A stretch of 64,000 nucleotides of DNA. Source: Actinoplanes sandaracinus (GTDB lineage: Bacteria; Actinomycetota; Actinomycetes; Mycobacteriales; Micromonosporaceae). The DNA lies in the NCBI RefSeq assembly GCF_030009775.1, contig NZ_JASCTH010000003.1:361690-425689 (forward strand), read 5' to 3'. Under the pieces are notes generated by a model, which had not been told where the DNA came from, ran no database searches, and was given only the letters and a program-made list of their open reading frames with translations. This document shows, one piece after another, positions 24,247-33,602 of this stretch. Positions within the stretch are counted from its first letter, which is position 1. Each line of letters begins with the position of its first letter. The translations under genes were made by a program, and so were the position numbers.

Positions 24247-24852
24247 TCACACCGGCCCGGCAATACCCGAGTCCCGATACAGGCCCCGCTTGTTGATGTA
24301 TTGCACGACACCGTCCGGTACCAGGTACCAGACCGGTTCACCGGCCGCCACTCGTTTCCGGCAGTCGCTGGAGGAGATCGCCAACGCCGGGACCTCCACC
24401 AGGGTCACGCTCTCGGCGGGCAGGTGCGCCCCGGAGAGTTCGAAACCCGGCCGGGTGACACCGATGAAGTGCGCCAGCTCCAGCATCGTGAGCGCGTCCT
24501 TCCACGACATGATGCGGCCGAGGGCGTCGGCGCCGGTGATGAAGTACAGCTCGGCCGACTGCCCGTAGATGGCCCGCATGTCACGCAGCGTGTCGACGGT
24601 GTAGGTGGGGCCGTCCCGGTCCATGTCGGCGCGGCTCACGTGGAAGCGCGGGTTGGAGGCGGTGGCGACGACCGTCATCAGATAGCGGTCCTCGGCGGGC
24701 GAGACGCGGCCCTTCTCGTACGGCTGGCCGGTCGGCACGAACATCACCTCGTCGAGCTCGAAGCGCGCCTGCACCTCGCTCGCCGCGACCAGGTGACCGT
24801 GATGGATCGGATCGAACGTCCCACCCATGATCCCTACACGCCGTCCGGACAT
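24247..24852 (-). CDS. nadD: Nicotinate-nucleotide adenylyltransferase
   Basis: NadD makes deamido-NAD from nicotinate mononucleotide and ATP. The 201-residue protein has the nucleotidyltransferase signature [12 protein letters not shown] (about 10-21) and the ISSSDCRKR motif near the C-terminus, the equivalent of ISSTxxR. Length and motifs are complete. The ATG at 24852 has no nearby ribosome-binding site. TATTCT 6 bases upstream suggests leaderless expression. It heads the nadD-rsfS-phosphatase group. Confidence 0.96.
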   Translation of the reverse strand: MSGRRVGIMGGTFDPIHHGHLVAASEVQARFELDEVMFVPTGQPYEKGRVSPAEDRYLMTVVATASNPRFHVSRADMDRDGPTYTVDTLRDMRAIYGQSAELYFITGADALGRIMSWKDALTMLELAHFIGVTRPGFELSGAHLPAESVTLVEVPALAISSSDCRKRVAAGEPVWYLVPDGVVQYINKRGLYRDSGIAGPV

Positions 24853-24858
24853 CAGAGA

Positions 24859-24864
24859 AGAATA
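24859..24864 (-). promoter_or_regulatory. Putative leaderless -10 box of nadD (TATTCT)
   Basis: TATTCT on the minus strand ends 6 bases before the nadD ATG, inside the 46-base gap after the histidine kinase gene. There is no convincing -35 element. Confidence 0.45.
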
Positions 24865-24898
24865 TCTTTCCTTCCGATCTTCGGGCGGTCGGAGGGGA

Positions 24899-26401
<1,503 letters not shown>

Positions 26402-26405
26402 GCAT

Positions 26406-26453
26406 CCACCCCCGTGGCCTCAGGCTACGAGGGCCACGAGGTCACAGGGGTGG
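26406..26453 (-). terminator. Nested hairpin downstream of pepN
   Basis: An inner stem CGTGGCC/GGCCACG (26413-26419 and 26432-26438) lies inside an outer CCACCCC/GGGGTGG pair (26406-26412 and 26447-26453). The structure fills the gap between the pepN stop and the kinase start and may end pepN transcription. No T run follows. Confidence 0.5.
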
Positions 26454-26469
26454 AGACGGGCGAATCCGG

Positions 26470-28965
26470 TCAGCCCCGGGCGACCAGCGCCCGGCGCATG
26501 TCGTCGTCGGAGTCCTCCACCACGCGACGCAGGATCTGGTTCAGGCCGGTGGTGGCCAGCAGGTCCGCGGCGAGCTGCCGGGTCCGCTCCGAGACGGCAT
26601 ACGAGGGGTACGCCACGAGAGCGATGTGCTCGGAGCTCATCCCGCCGCGGACGCGCATCATCTCCGGCATCTCGGCGAAGTACCGCTCGACGTACGGCTC
26701 CAGCAGGTCCAGTTGCTCGGCCTGCCAGAACCCGCTCGCGGTGAGCTCGGCCATCCGGTTGGACAACGTGGTGTCGCCGACGATCGCGGTCCAGGCGGCC
26801 GCCTTGGCGTCGGCGTCCGGGCGGGCCGCGCGGCACCGGGCCGCCCACTGCTCGCCGGAGGCGCTGCGGTCGGAGTCCAGCTCGGCATCGATCACGTCGG
26901 CGCCGGCCGCGCCGAGCACGGCCAGCCGGTAGATGATCAGCCAGCGCAGGTCGGCGTCGACCGCCAGGCCGGCCGGCACGTTCTCGCCGGCCAGCCAGCC
27001 GCGCAGGCGGGCCACGTCGACTCCCGCCCCGATCAGCCCGCGGGCCGCGGCGAGCTGCCGGGGGTCGCCGGGCGCGCACACCGCGAGCAGCCGGTCGGCG
27101 GCCTGGGCGAGCAGAGCCAGCGCGGCCGGGCGGGTCTCCGGGGTGGCGTACCGGTCGACCAGGCCCCGGGTGGCGCGCAGCACGTCCTCGACGACGGCCA
27201 CCTCGGACTCCACCGGCAGGGCGGCGAGGACCAGGGCGACCAGTTCGGCGACCGGGCGTTCGCCGTCCACCACGGCGTCCAGGGTGGCGGCCCAGATCAC
27301 CGCGCGGGGCAGCGAGTCGTCGAGGCGGGGCAGGAGCAGCGGCACGGCGGCGGCGGAGTCGTCGTCCAGGCGTATCTTCGCGTATGTCAGGTCGCCGTCG
27401 TTGAGCAGCAGCAGGTCCGCCGCCGGCTTCCCGGCGAGACCGGCCAGTACGGTACGCCCGGTCGCGTCCAGCTCCACCTCGATGAGTTCCCGCCGCACCA
27501 CGCTGCCGTCGGTGGCCCGGTCGTAGAGGCCGACGCCGATCCGGTGCGGCCGCAGCGTCGGATGCCCGGCCGGGGCGGTCTGCACCACGGCCACCTCGAC
27601 GTAGTTCGCGCCGTCGGAGACGACCTCGGCGCGCAGCGTGTTGACCTGGGCGCGGCGCAACCACACCTCGGCCCAGCCGGAGAGGTCCCGCCCGCTCGCC
27701 TTGGACAGGGCGCCGAGCAGGTCGGCCAGGGTGGCGTTGCCGTACGCGTGCGCCTCGAAGTGGGCGTTCAGGCCGGCGAGGAACGCCTCGTCACCGAGCC
27801 AGGCGACCAGTTGCTTGAGCACGGCGGCGCCCTTGGCGTACGAGATGCCGTCGAAGTTGAGCAGCGCCTGCTCGGTGTCGGAGACGTCGGACGGGGCGAC
27901 CGGGTGGGTCGACGGCCGCTGGTCGGCGCGCAGGCCCCACGCCTTGCGATGCATCGCGAAGGTGGTCCAGGCGTCGGAGAAGCGGGTCGCCTCGGCGGTC
28001 ACCCGGGAGCCCAGGTACTCCGCGAACGACTCGTTCAGCCACAGGTCGTCCCACCAGGCCATGGTGACCAGGTCGCCGAACCACATGTGCGCCATCTCGT
28101 GCGCGATCACGTTGGCCCGGCGCTCGCGCTCGGTGTCGGTGACCGCCGAGCGGGGGATCATCTCGTCCCGGAAGACGACCAGCCCCGGGTACTCCATCGC
28201 GCCGAAGTTGAACTCGGGCGCGAACGCCTGCTGGTAGTGGCCGAACGGGTAGCGGATCTCGAACATCTCGTGGAACCGGTCCAGCGACTGCCTGGTCAGC
28301 TCGAAGATCTCCGGCGCCTGGGCGTCCAGGTGCTCGGCGAGCGCCGCCCGCGCGTAGAGCACCAGCGGGATCCCGTCGTGCTCGTCGGTCACCACGTGGT
28401 ACCGGCCGGCGATCAGGGTCGCCAGGTAGGTGGAGATCCGCTTGGTGGGCGCGAACTCCCAGCGGCCGCCGTCCCGGGAGACCAGCTCACCGTTCGTGGC
28501 GACCAGCCAGTCCTCGGGGGCGGTGACGCTCACCCGGAAGACGGCCTTGAGGTCGGGCTGGTCGAAGGCGGGCAGCACCCGGCCCGCGTTGTTGAGGAAC
28601 AGGTGCTGGTAGAGGTAGGTGTACCCGTCGGCCGGGTCGGTGTAGCGGTGCAGGCCCTCGCCGTCGTTCGAGTACCGCATCGTCGCGTCGACGACCAGCT
28701 CGTTCTCCTCGGCCAGGCCGGTCAGCTCCAGGCGCGCGCCGGTCGAGGCCTCCGGGGGCACGGGAACGCCGTTCAGCGTCATCGACACCACCTCGACCGG
28801 CTCGAACTCGAGGAAGGTCGCGTCGCCGGGCCGGGCGCGGAAACGCACCACCGCACGGGAGCGGAAGGTGTCGCCGGAACCGGTGAGGTCCAGGTCGACG
28901 TGATATTCCTCGACGTCGACGAGGGACGCTCGCTCGACGGCCTCAGCACGGGTCAGGGTCGGCAT
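26470..28965 (-). CDS. pepN: Aminopeptidase N (M1 family metallopeptidase)
   Basis: A cytoplasmic zinc aminopeptidase that trims N-terminal residues. The 831-residue product has an N-terminal beta-sandwich domain and the M1 catalytic domain. The zinc motif HEMAH...NESFAEY (HExxH-x18-E) lies near residues 285-312. The M1 exopeptidase motif, usually GAMEN, reads GAMEYPG here (about 252-258). The ERAP1-like C-terminal helical domain completes the protein. The ATG at 28965 is divergent from the trpS leader, and a longer upstream frame was rejected. Confidence 0.93.
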   Translation of the reverse strand: MPTLTRAEAVERASLVDVEEYHVDLDLTGSGDTFRSRAVVRFRARPGDATFLEFEPVEVVSMTLNGVPVPPEASTGARLELTGLAEENELVVDATMRYSNDGEGLHRYTDPADGYTYLYQHLFLNNAGRVLPAFDQPDLKAVFRVSVTAPEDWLVATNGELVSRDGGRWEFAPTKRISTYLATLIAGRYHVVTDEHDGIPLVLYARAALAEHLDAQAPEIFELTRQSLDRFHEMFEIRYPFGHYQQAFAPEFNFGAMEYPGLVVFRDEMIPRSAVTDTERERRANVIAHEMAHMWFGDLVTMAWWDDLWLNESFAEYLGSRVTAEATRFSDAWTTFAMHRKAWGLRADQRPSTHPVAPSDVSDTEQALLNFDGISYAKGAAVLKQLVAWLGDEAFLAGLNAHFEAHAYGNATLADLLGALSKASGRDLSGWAEVWLRRAQVNTLRAEVVSDGANYVEVAVVQTAPAGHPTLRPHRIGVGLYDRATDGSVVRRELIEVELDATGRTVLAGLAGKPAADLLLLNDGDLTYAKIRLDDDSAAAVPLLLPRLDDSLPRAVIWAATLDAVVDGERPVAELVALVLAALPVESEVAVVEDVLRATRGLVDRYATPETRPAALALLAQAADRLLAVCAPGDPRQLAAARGLIGAGVDVARLRGWLAGENVPAGLAVDADLRWLIIYRLAVLGAAGADVIDAELDSDRSASGEQWAARCRAARPDADAKAAAWTAIVGDTTLSNRMAELTASGFWQAEQLDLLEPYVERYFAEMPEMMRVRGGMSSEHIALVAYPSYAVSERTRQLAADLLATTGLNQILRRVVEDSDDDMRRALVARG

Positions 28966-28974
28966 GAAACAATC

Positions 28975-29002
28975 ATGACGGACCTGCCCGGCCCTGTTAA
29001 TC
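28975..29002 (+). promoter_or_regulatory. Putative promoter of the trpS leader
   Basis: ATGACG (28975-28980) could be the -35 and TTAATC (28997-29002) the -10, with a 16-base spacer. The predicted start would fall at or next to the GTG of the leader peptide at 29010, so the leader peptide may be translated from a leaderless mRNA. This is a by-eye prediction. Confidence 0.45.
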
Positions 29003-29009
29003 TCGGTCC

Positions 29010-29045
29010 GTGCGCGCGTCGACCTTCGCTTGGTGGCTGCCCTGA
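29010..29045 (+). CDS. trpS leader peptide (VRASTFAWWLP)
   Basis: An 11-codon reading frame with two adjacent Trp codons (29031-29036) and a TGA stop, placed directly before a strong intrinsic hairpin and trpS. Stalling of the ribosome at the Trp codons when charged tRNA-Trp is scarce would prevent the hairpin at 29080 from forming. The arrangement is the same as the published ribosome-mediated attenuator of the auxiliary trpS in Streptomyces. It is too short for gene callers. Confidence 0.78.
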   Translation: MRASTFAWWLP

Positions 29046-29079
29046 CGGGGCGGCTCACCCACACGCGCGTTCCTCCACC

Positions 29080-29113
29080 GCGGCCGCCCGACCGGGCGGC
29101 CGCTGCTGTTTCT
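29080..29113 (+). terminator. trpS transcription attenuator hairpin
   Basis: GCGGCCGCCC (29080-29089) pairs perfectly with GGGCGGCCGC (29094-29103) around a GACC loop, and TGCTGTTTCTT follows. It lies 34 bases after the leader peptide stop and 52 bases before trpS. It probably ends transcription when tryptophan is plentiful. A competing antiterminator pairing should involve the segment between the leader peptide and the stem. Confidence 0.78.
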
Positions 29114-29165
29114 TCGCGATCTCCCGGGAGCAGGCGGTCCTCCGTACCCCGCAAGGAGATCTTCG

Positions 29166-30131
29166 ATGGCACCCACCCGCCGCCTCACCGGTTTCAAGCC
29201 CACCGGCCACCTGCATCTCGGCAATCTGCTGGGCGCTCTGCGCCCCTTGATCGCCGCGCAGGCGGACACCGCCTCCATCGCCCTCATCGCCGACCTGCAC
29301 GCGCTCACGATGGATCACGACCCCCAGCGGGTACGCGCCCTCACGCTCGAACAGGCGACGGTCATGCTGGCCGCCGGCGTGGACCCGGAACGCACCCCGA
29401 TCGTCGTGCAGTCGCAGATCCCGGAGCACACCGAGCTGCACTACCTGCTGGAGTGCGTGACCGGGTTCGGCGAGGCGGCGCGCATGATCCAGTTCAAGGA
29501 GAAGTCGGCCGCCGGCGGCCCGGTGCGGCTGAGCCTGCTCACCTACCCGGTGCTGATGGCCGCCGACATCCTGGTGCAGGACATCACCGCGGTGCCGGTC
29601 GGTGAGGACCAGAATCAGCACCTAGAGCTCGCCCGTACCCTCGCCACCAGGTTCAACAGCCGTTACGGGGAGACTTTCACGGTGCCCCAAGGGGTGCGCC
29701 CGGACGCCGCCGCCCGGGTCATGGACCTCGCCGAGCCGACCATCAAGATGGGCAAGAGCACGGGGACCGGCCGGATCGGGCTGCTCGATCCGCCGGACGT
29801 GGTGCGGCGGGCCGTGGCGCGGGCGGTCACCGACGAGTTCGCGGTGGTCCGCCGCGACCGGGAGAGACAGCCCGGCGTCACCAACCTGATCGACGTGCTG
29901 GCGGCCTGCTCCGGGCGGCAGCCGTCCGATCCGGGCTCCTACGGTGCGCTCAAACGCGAGGTGACGGACGCGGTGGAGACACTGCTCGCGCCCATCCGGG
30001 CGCGGCACGCCGAGTTCGCCGTCGACCCCGGGCACGTCCGGCAGATCCTGGCGGACAGCGCGGCGCGGGTGCGGCCACGGGCGGTGGCGACGGTCCGCCG
30101 TGCCCGCTCCGCCCTGGGCCTACTGGACTAG
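29166..30131 (+). CDS. trpS: Tryptophanyl-tRNA synthetase, attenuator-controlled
   Basis: TrpRS attaches tryptophan to tRNA-Trp. The 321-residue class I synthetase has the HIGH-type motif HLGN (residues 17-20) and the KMSKS-type motif KMGKS (about 195-199). The active-site region AAGGPVRLSLLTYPVLMAADIL-like also fits TrpRS. AAGGAG lies well placed before the ATG 29166. The leader peptide with Trp codons and the terminator upstream resemble the regulation of the auxiliary, indolmycin-resistant TrpRS1 of Streptomyces. This may therefore be a second TrpRS, but a second copy cannot be seen in this window. Confidence 0.93.
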   Translation: MAPTRRLTGFKPTGHLHLGNLLGALRPLIAAQADTASIALIADLHALTMDHDPQRVRALTLEQATVMLAAGVDPERTPIVVQSQIPEHTELHYLLECVTGFGEAARMIQFKEKSAAGGPVRLSLLTYPVLMAADILVQDITAVPVGEDQNQHLELARTLATRFNSRYGETFTVPQGVRPDAAARVMDLAEPTIKMGKSTGTGRIGLLDPPDVVRRAVARAVTDEFAVVRRDRERQPGVTNLIDVLAACSGRQPSDPGSYGALKREVTDAVETLLAPIRARHAEFAVDPGHVRQILADSAARVRPRAVATVRRARSALGLLD

Positions 30132-30554
30132 CGCGGGCAGCCGCTTCTCGAAGCGGACCCGGTGCGGGCCGGTAGACGGGACCTGCCGGTAGCCCGAGGA
30201 CTGATAGAGGGCGATCGCCGCGGACAACCGGGCCCCCAGCTCCAGCCGGAGCAGCGGCCGGTCCGCGGCGAGCGCCTCCTCCTCGATGGCGACGATCATC
30301 TGGCGGGCCAGACCGCGGCCTCGGAAGGCCGGGCGCACGTACAGCCGCCGCAGTTCCGCGGCGCCGGGCCCGGTCTCCTGCCAGGCGCCGCAGGCGACGG
30401 CCCGTCCGTTCACCACACCCACCAGATACGCCACGTCGTCACCCGGCTCGAACATCCGATCCGCCTCCGCACCGGCCGCCTCCAGTTCCCGCTGTTGGGC
30501 GGTGATGAGGGCGGCCAGTTCGGGATCGAGGGAGGAGCGGATTTCGATCAGCAC
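30120..30554 (-). CDS. GNAT family N-acetyltransferase
   Basis: A 144-residue protein with the GNAT fold. The acetyl-CoA-binding motif A is LYVRPAFRGRGLARQM (about 71-86), with the RxxGxG/A pattern, and the late LYQSSGYR segment (motif B) is present. The acceptor substrate is unknown. The gene converges with trpS and its 3' end overlaps that of trpS by 12 bases. GTG 30554 is the start; TAGAGT 7 bases upstream implies a leaderless mRNA. Confidence 0.88.
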   Translation of the reverse strand: MLIEIRSSLDPELAALITAQQRELEAAGAEADRMFEPGDDVAYLVGVVNGRAVACGAWQETGPGAAELRRLYVRPAFRGRGLARQMIVAIEEEALAADRPLLRLELGARLSAAIALYQSSGYRQVPSTGPHRVRFEKRLPALVQ

Positions 30555-30561
30555 GGACGTG

Positions 30562-30567
30562 ACTCTA
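30562..30567 (-). promoter_or_regulatory. Putative leaderless -10 box of the GNAT gene (TAGAGT)
   Basis: TAGAGT on the minus strand ends 7 bases before the GTG start and no ribosome-binding site is visible. It lies in the 57-base gap after the obgE stop codon. Confidence 0.5.
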
Positions 30568-30611
30568 GGTGACGACCGTTTCCGGAGGGTTGCGCTGATC
30601 TGGACTGCGGC

Positions 30612-32120
30612 CTATTCGTCGGTGTCGCCGGAGATGTCATCCTCGTCACTGACCAGCACCGGCCGGTTCGCGTTGGAGATGGTGCTGACCGTGCCGTCGG
30701 TCGCCATGTGCAGCAGTTCGTCGTCGCCGCGGACGCGCCGGGCCTTGCGGGCGGCGAGCCGCTGCGCCGCGGAGGGCCGGGTGTCGAGCTCCTCCAGGCG
30801 GATGTCGGTGCCACGCGGACCGGAGATGTACTCGCCGGCGTTCGGCTGCCAGTCGAACTCGCGCTGGCCGATCCGCACCGGACTGCCGGGCTGCGCGCCC
30901 TTCTTGGCGAGCTCGGCTTCGACTCCGAGACGCTCCAGCCGGTCGCCCAGGTAGCCGATGGCCTCGTCGTTGTCGAAGTTGGTCTGCCGCACCCAGCGCT
31001 CCACCTGGGTGCCGCGGATCACGAAGACGCCGTCCTCGTCCTGCTGCACGGTGAAACCGGTGTCGTCGACCGCCCGGGGGCGGATCACCACTCGGGTCGC
31101 TTCCTCGACCGGCTTGGCCGCGCGGTATTCCGCGACCAGCTTGGCCAGGGCGAAGCTGAACTCCCGGAGACCTTCCCGGGTCATCGCGCTGATCTCGAAC
31201 ACCTGGTAGCCACGGGCCTCCAGGTCGGGGCGGACCATCTCGGCCAGGTCGCGTCCGTCCGGGATGTCGATCTTGTTGAGCACCACGATCCGCGGCCGGT
31301 CCTCAAGGCCCCCGTACGCGGACAGTTCGGCCTCGATCGCGTCCAGGTCGGCCAGCGGGTCCCGCTCGATCTCCGGCGCCGCCGCGTCCAGCACGTGCAC
31401 CAGCACCGAGGTCCGCTCGATGTGGCGCAGGAACTGCATGCCCAGGCCCTTGCCGGTGGCCGCGCCGGGGATCAGGCCGGGCACGTCGGCGATGGTGTAG
31501 GTGTGCTCGCCGGCCTGCACCACGCCCAGGTTCGGCACCAGGGTGGTGAACGGGTAGTCGGCGATCTTCGGCTTGGCCGCGGACATCACCGCGATCAGCG
31601 ACGACTTGCCGGCCGACGGGAAGCCGACCAGGCCGACGTCGGCGACGCTCTTGAGCTCCAGCACCACGTCCAGCTGGTCACCCGGCTCGCCCAGCTCGGC
31701 GAAGCCCGGCACCTTGCGACGGGCGTTGGCCAGCGACGCGTTGCCCCGGCCACCCCGGCCGCCCCGGGCCACGGTGAACTCGGTGCCGGCGCCGACCAGG
31801 TCGGCCAGCACCTCGCCGTCCTCGGTCATCACGACCGTGCCGTCGGGCACCTTGAGGATCAGGTCCCGGCCGGTCGCGCCGTCCCGGTTCGAGCCGGCGC
31901 CGCCACCGCCGTTGTTGGCTTTGATGTGCGGGTGGAAATGGAAGTCCAGCAGGGTGTGCTGCTGCGGGTCCACCACCAGGGTGATGCTCCCGCCGTGCCC
32001 GCCGTTGCCGCCGTCCGGCCCGCCGAGCGGCTTGAACTTCTCCCGGTGCACGGAGGAACAGCCGTGTCCACCGTCACCCGCCTGCAGGTGCAGCACTACC
32101 CGGTCGACGAACGTGGTCAC
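30612..32120 (-). CDS. obgE: Obg/CgtA GTPase
   Basis: Obg is an essential GTPase in 50S assembly and stress control. The 502-residue protein has the glycine-rich Obg fold (1-160, e.g. [10 protein letters not shown]), then the G domain with the P loop [10 protein letters not shown] (about 167-176), the switch motif DVPGLI, and the NKID motif. The C-terminal OCT domain follows (about 345-425), then an acidic tail. Start GTG 32120. The cluster rplU-rpmA-obgE is conserved in bacteria; a terminator hairpin after rpmA may reduce read-through into obgE. Confidence 0.97.
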   Translation of the reverse strand: MTTFVDRVVLHLQAGDGGHGCSSVHREKFKPLGGPDGGNGGHGGSITLVVDPQQHTLLDFHFHPHIKANNGGGGAGSNRDGATGRDLILKVPDGTVVMTEDGEVLADLVGAGTEFTVARGGRGGRGNASLANARRKVPGFAELGEPGDQLDVVLELKSVADVGLVGFPSAGKSSLIAVMSAAKPKIADYPFTTLVPNLGVVQAGEHTYTIADVPGLIPGAATGKGLGMQFLRHIERTSVLVHVLDAAAPEIERDPLADLDAIEAELSAYGGLEDRPRIVVLNKIDIPDGRDLAEMVRPDLEARGYQVFEISAMTREGLREFSFALAKLVAEYRAAKPVEEATRVVIRPRAVDDTGFTVQQDEDGVFVIRGTQVERWVRQTNFDNDEAIGYLGDRLERLGVEAELAKKGAQPGSPVRIGQREFDWQPNAGEYISGPRGTDIRLEELDTRPSAAQRLAARKARRVRGDDELLHMATDGTVSTISNANRPVLVSDEDDISGDTDE

Positions 32121-32198
32121 TTCTCGACTCCTACTACCTACCGAGGTTCAGTGCCGGAAGGTCGGTGCGCTCCGCGCCCGAACCCCACACACCGAAGC

Positions 32199-32244
32199 GA
32201 AAAAACAACAGCGGGCCGCGGACCCGAGGGTCCACGGCCCGCTG
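32199..32244 (-). terminator. Intrinsic terminator after rpmA
   Basis: On the minus strand, CAGCGGGCCGUGGACCC (complement of 32228-32244) pairs along 17 positions with its partner (32209-32225), with only one G-U pair. TTGTTTTTTCG follows as a strong T tract. It sits between rpmA and obgE and probably ends most rplU-rpmA transcripts. Confidence 0.92.
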
Positions 32245-32254
32245 TAGAGAAAAA

Positions 32255-32512
32255 CTACTCCGCGATCGGGACGATGCTGACGGTCTTGCGGCCGCGCAGC
32301 TTCCCGAACAGGACGTTGCCGGCGGACAGCGCGAAGAGCGTGTCGTCGCCACCACGGCCGACGAGGTCGCCCGGGTGGAACTTCGTGCCCCGCTGACGGA
32401 TCAGGATCTCACCGGCGCTGACCAGCTGACCACCGAACCGCTTGACGCCGAGGCGCTGGGCGGCGGAGTCACGGCCGTTACGCGAGCTTGATGCACCCTT
32501 TTTATGAGCCAT
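32255..32512 (-). CDS. rpmA: 50S ribosomal protein L27
   Basis: L27 is an 85-residue basic protein near the peptidyl transferase centre. The N-terminus [16 protein letters not shown] and the segment [18 protein letters not shown] are family hallmarks. There is no Firmicutes-type cleaved N-terminal extension. It starts 8 bases after the rplU stop and is co-transcribed with it. Confidence 0.98.
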   Translation of the reverse strand: MAHKKGASSSRNGRDSAAQRLGVKRFGGQLVSAGEILIRQRGTKFHPGDLVGRGGDDTLFALSAGNVLFGKLRGRKTVSIVPIAE

Positions 32513-32520
32513 GGCTGCGC

Positions 32521-32835
32521 CTACTTCCCGCTGGAGATGCCGGTCACCTTGACGCGCGTCAGCGGCTGGCGGTGCCCCTGGCGCTTGTGGTAGCCGGTCT
32601 TGTTCTTGAACTTGTGGATCCGGATCTTCGGACCCTTGGTGTGCTCGGCGATCTCGCCGGACACCGTAACGTTGGCAAGCTTGGCCGCTTCGGTCACCAG
32701 GTTGTCACCGTCGACGAGAAGCACCGCGGCCAGGGTCAGAGCGTCGCCGGGCTGCCCCACGAGCTTCTCGACCTCGATCACGTCGCCCTCGGCAACCTTG
32801 TACTGCTTGCCGCCGGTCTTGACGATCGCGTACAT
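32521..32835 (-). CDS. rplU: 50S ribosomal protein L21
   Basis: L21 is a 23S rRNA-binding protein of the large subunit. The 104-residue sequence has the family start [18 protein letters not shown] and the RNA-binding end [23 protein letters not shown] ([14 protein letters not shown]). It is the first gene of the rplU-rpmA operon. A promoter with a leader of about 105 bases lies upstream. Confidence 0.98.
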   Translation of the reverse strand: MYAIVKTGGKQYKVAEGDVIEVEKLVGQPGDALTLAAVLLVDGDNLVTEAAKLANVTVSGEIAEHTKGPKIRIHKFKNKTGYHKRQGHRQPLTRVKVTGISSGK

Positions 32836-32946
32836 CGACGCGGACTCCCTGAGACTTACGCAGCCTCACGGCTGCTGGCGGATGTTGCACAGAATCCGGC
32901 AAGCGCTCGGGGCTCTCTGAAAGCTCAGCTTCCTCAAGCGCGCACG

Positions 32947-32976
32947 GAACTAGCGCCGAAAAGGCGCCGTCGGCAA
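32947..32976 (-). promoter_or_regulatory. Putative rplU promoter
   Basis: On the minus strand TTGCCG (32971-32976) and TAGTTC (32947-32952) are separated by 18 bases, a good match to a vegetative promoter. The spacer contains the palindrome GGCGCCTTTTCGGCGC. Predicted transcription would leave a leader of about 105 bases before rplU. Confidence 0.5.
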
Positions 32977-33014
32977 GACTACTTCATCGTGGGGCCGAGC
33001 CCCAAACCGGGCTG

Positions 33015-33491
33015 TTAACCGCGGCCACATGCCTTGTCCAGCACGTCGTGCAGGTCGGCGAGTTTCTTGTCATCGACCTGACCGATGTCGCCCTTGAGCG
33101 CGGTGACCTGTGCCCCCATCGCGGCCAGAGCCTCCTTGACCTTGGGGTCGGAGACCAGCTTCGACATGTCCAGCAGAGCGTACGAGAAGCTCTGGAGGTC
33201 ACGGGTGACCTTCTCCTGGGCCTTGGCCTTCTCCTGGGCGCCCTCAGCGGCGGCCCGGGTCAAGAGCTGGTAGTCCTCGGCGAAGGTCTTGCCGAATTCG
33301 CTGCTGGTCCGGCTCGCCTGGGCGCAGATGGCCTCGGTGTCCGCGCCGAGCGCGGTGTCGGTGGGCTTCTCGGCCGTGGCCGCCGACCGCGTCACGGCCG
33401 GGGCCGCGGTGGACGCCTCGGACCCGCCGCCGGTGCAGCCTGCCAGAAAGGCGGTGGCGAGCGCCGCCGCCGCAAGGGTGTGGATTCGCAT
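33015..33491 (-). CDS. Secreted lipoprotein, helical, function unknown
   Basis: A 158-residue protein with a type II signal peptide: MRIH, a hydrophobic stretch, and lipobox FLAGC with the cysteine at residue 19. A Ser/Thr/Ala linker follows. Residues about 48-158 are rich in Ala, Lys and Glu and predicted helical (EICAQASRTSSEFGKTF..., QEKVTRDLQSFSYALLDM...). Two further cysteines, one near residue 56 and one near the C-terminus, could form a disulfide. Function unknown. It lies between rne and rplU on the same strand. Confidence 0.82.
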   Translation of the reverse strand: MRIHTLAAAALATAFLAGCTGGGSEASTAAPAVTRSAATAEKPTDTALGADTEAICAQASRTSSEFGKTFAEDYQLLTRAAAEGAQEKAKAQEKVTRDLQSFSYALLDMSKLVSDPKVKEALAAMGAQVTALKGDIGQVDDKKLADLHDVLDKACGRG

Positions 33492-33542
33492 GGGGGCTCG
33501 GTCTCCTCGGGGGACAGGGATCGATCCCGCCGAGGGTAACGG

Positions 33543-33592
33543 AAAACCCGGCCCAGCAGTTAACTTTCTTTACAAGTCACTGCCGGGCCGGG
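33543..33592 (-). terminator. Intrinsic terminator downstream of rne
   Basis: CCCGGCCCAGCAGT (33547-33560) pairs with ACTGCCGGGCCGGG (33579-33592), 14 pairs with one wobble in the minus-strand RNA, around an 18-base A/T-rich loop. The minus strand continues TTTTCC. It ends the long minus-strand transcription unit that begins at the RsbQ-like gene. Confidence 0.85.
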
Positions 33593-33602
33593 CTCATGCT
33601 GC

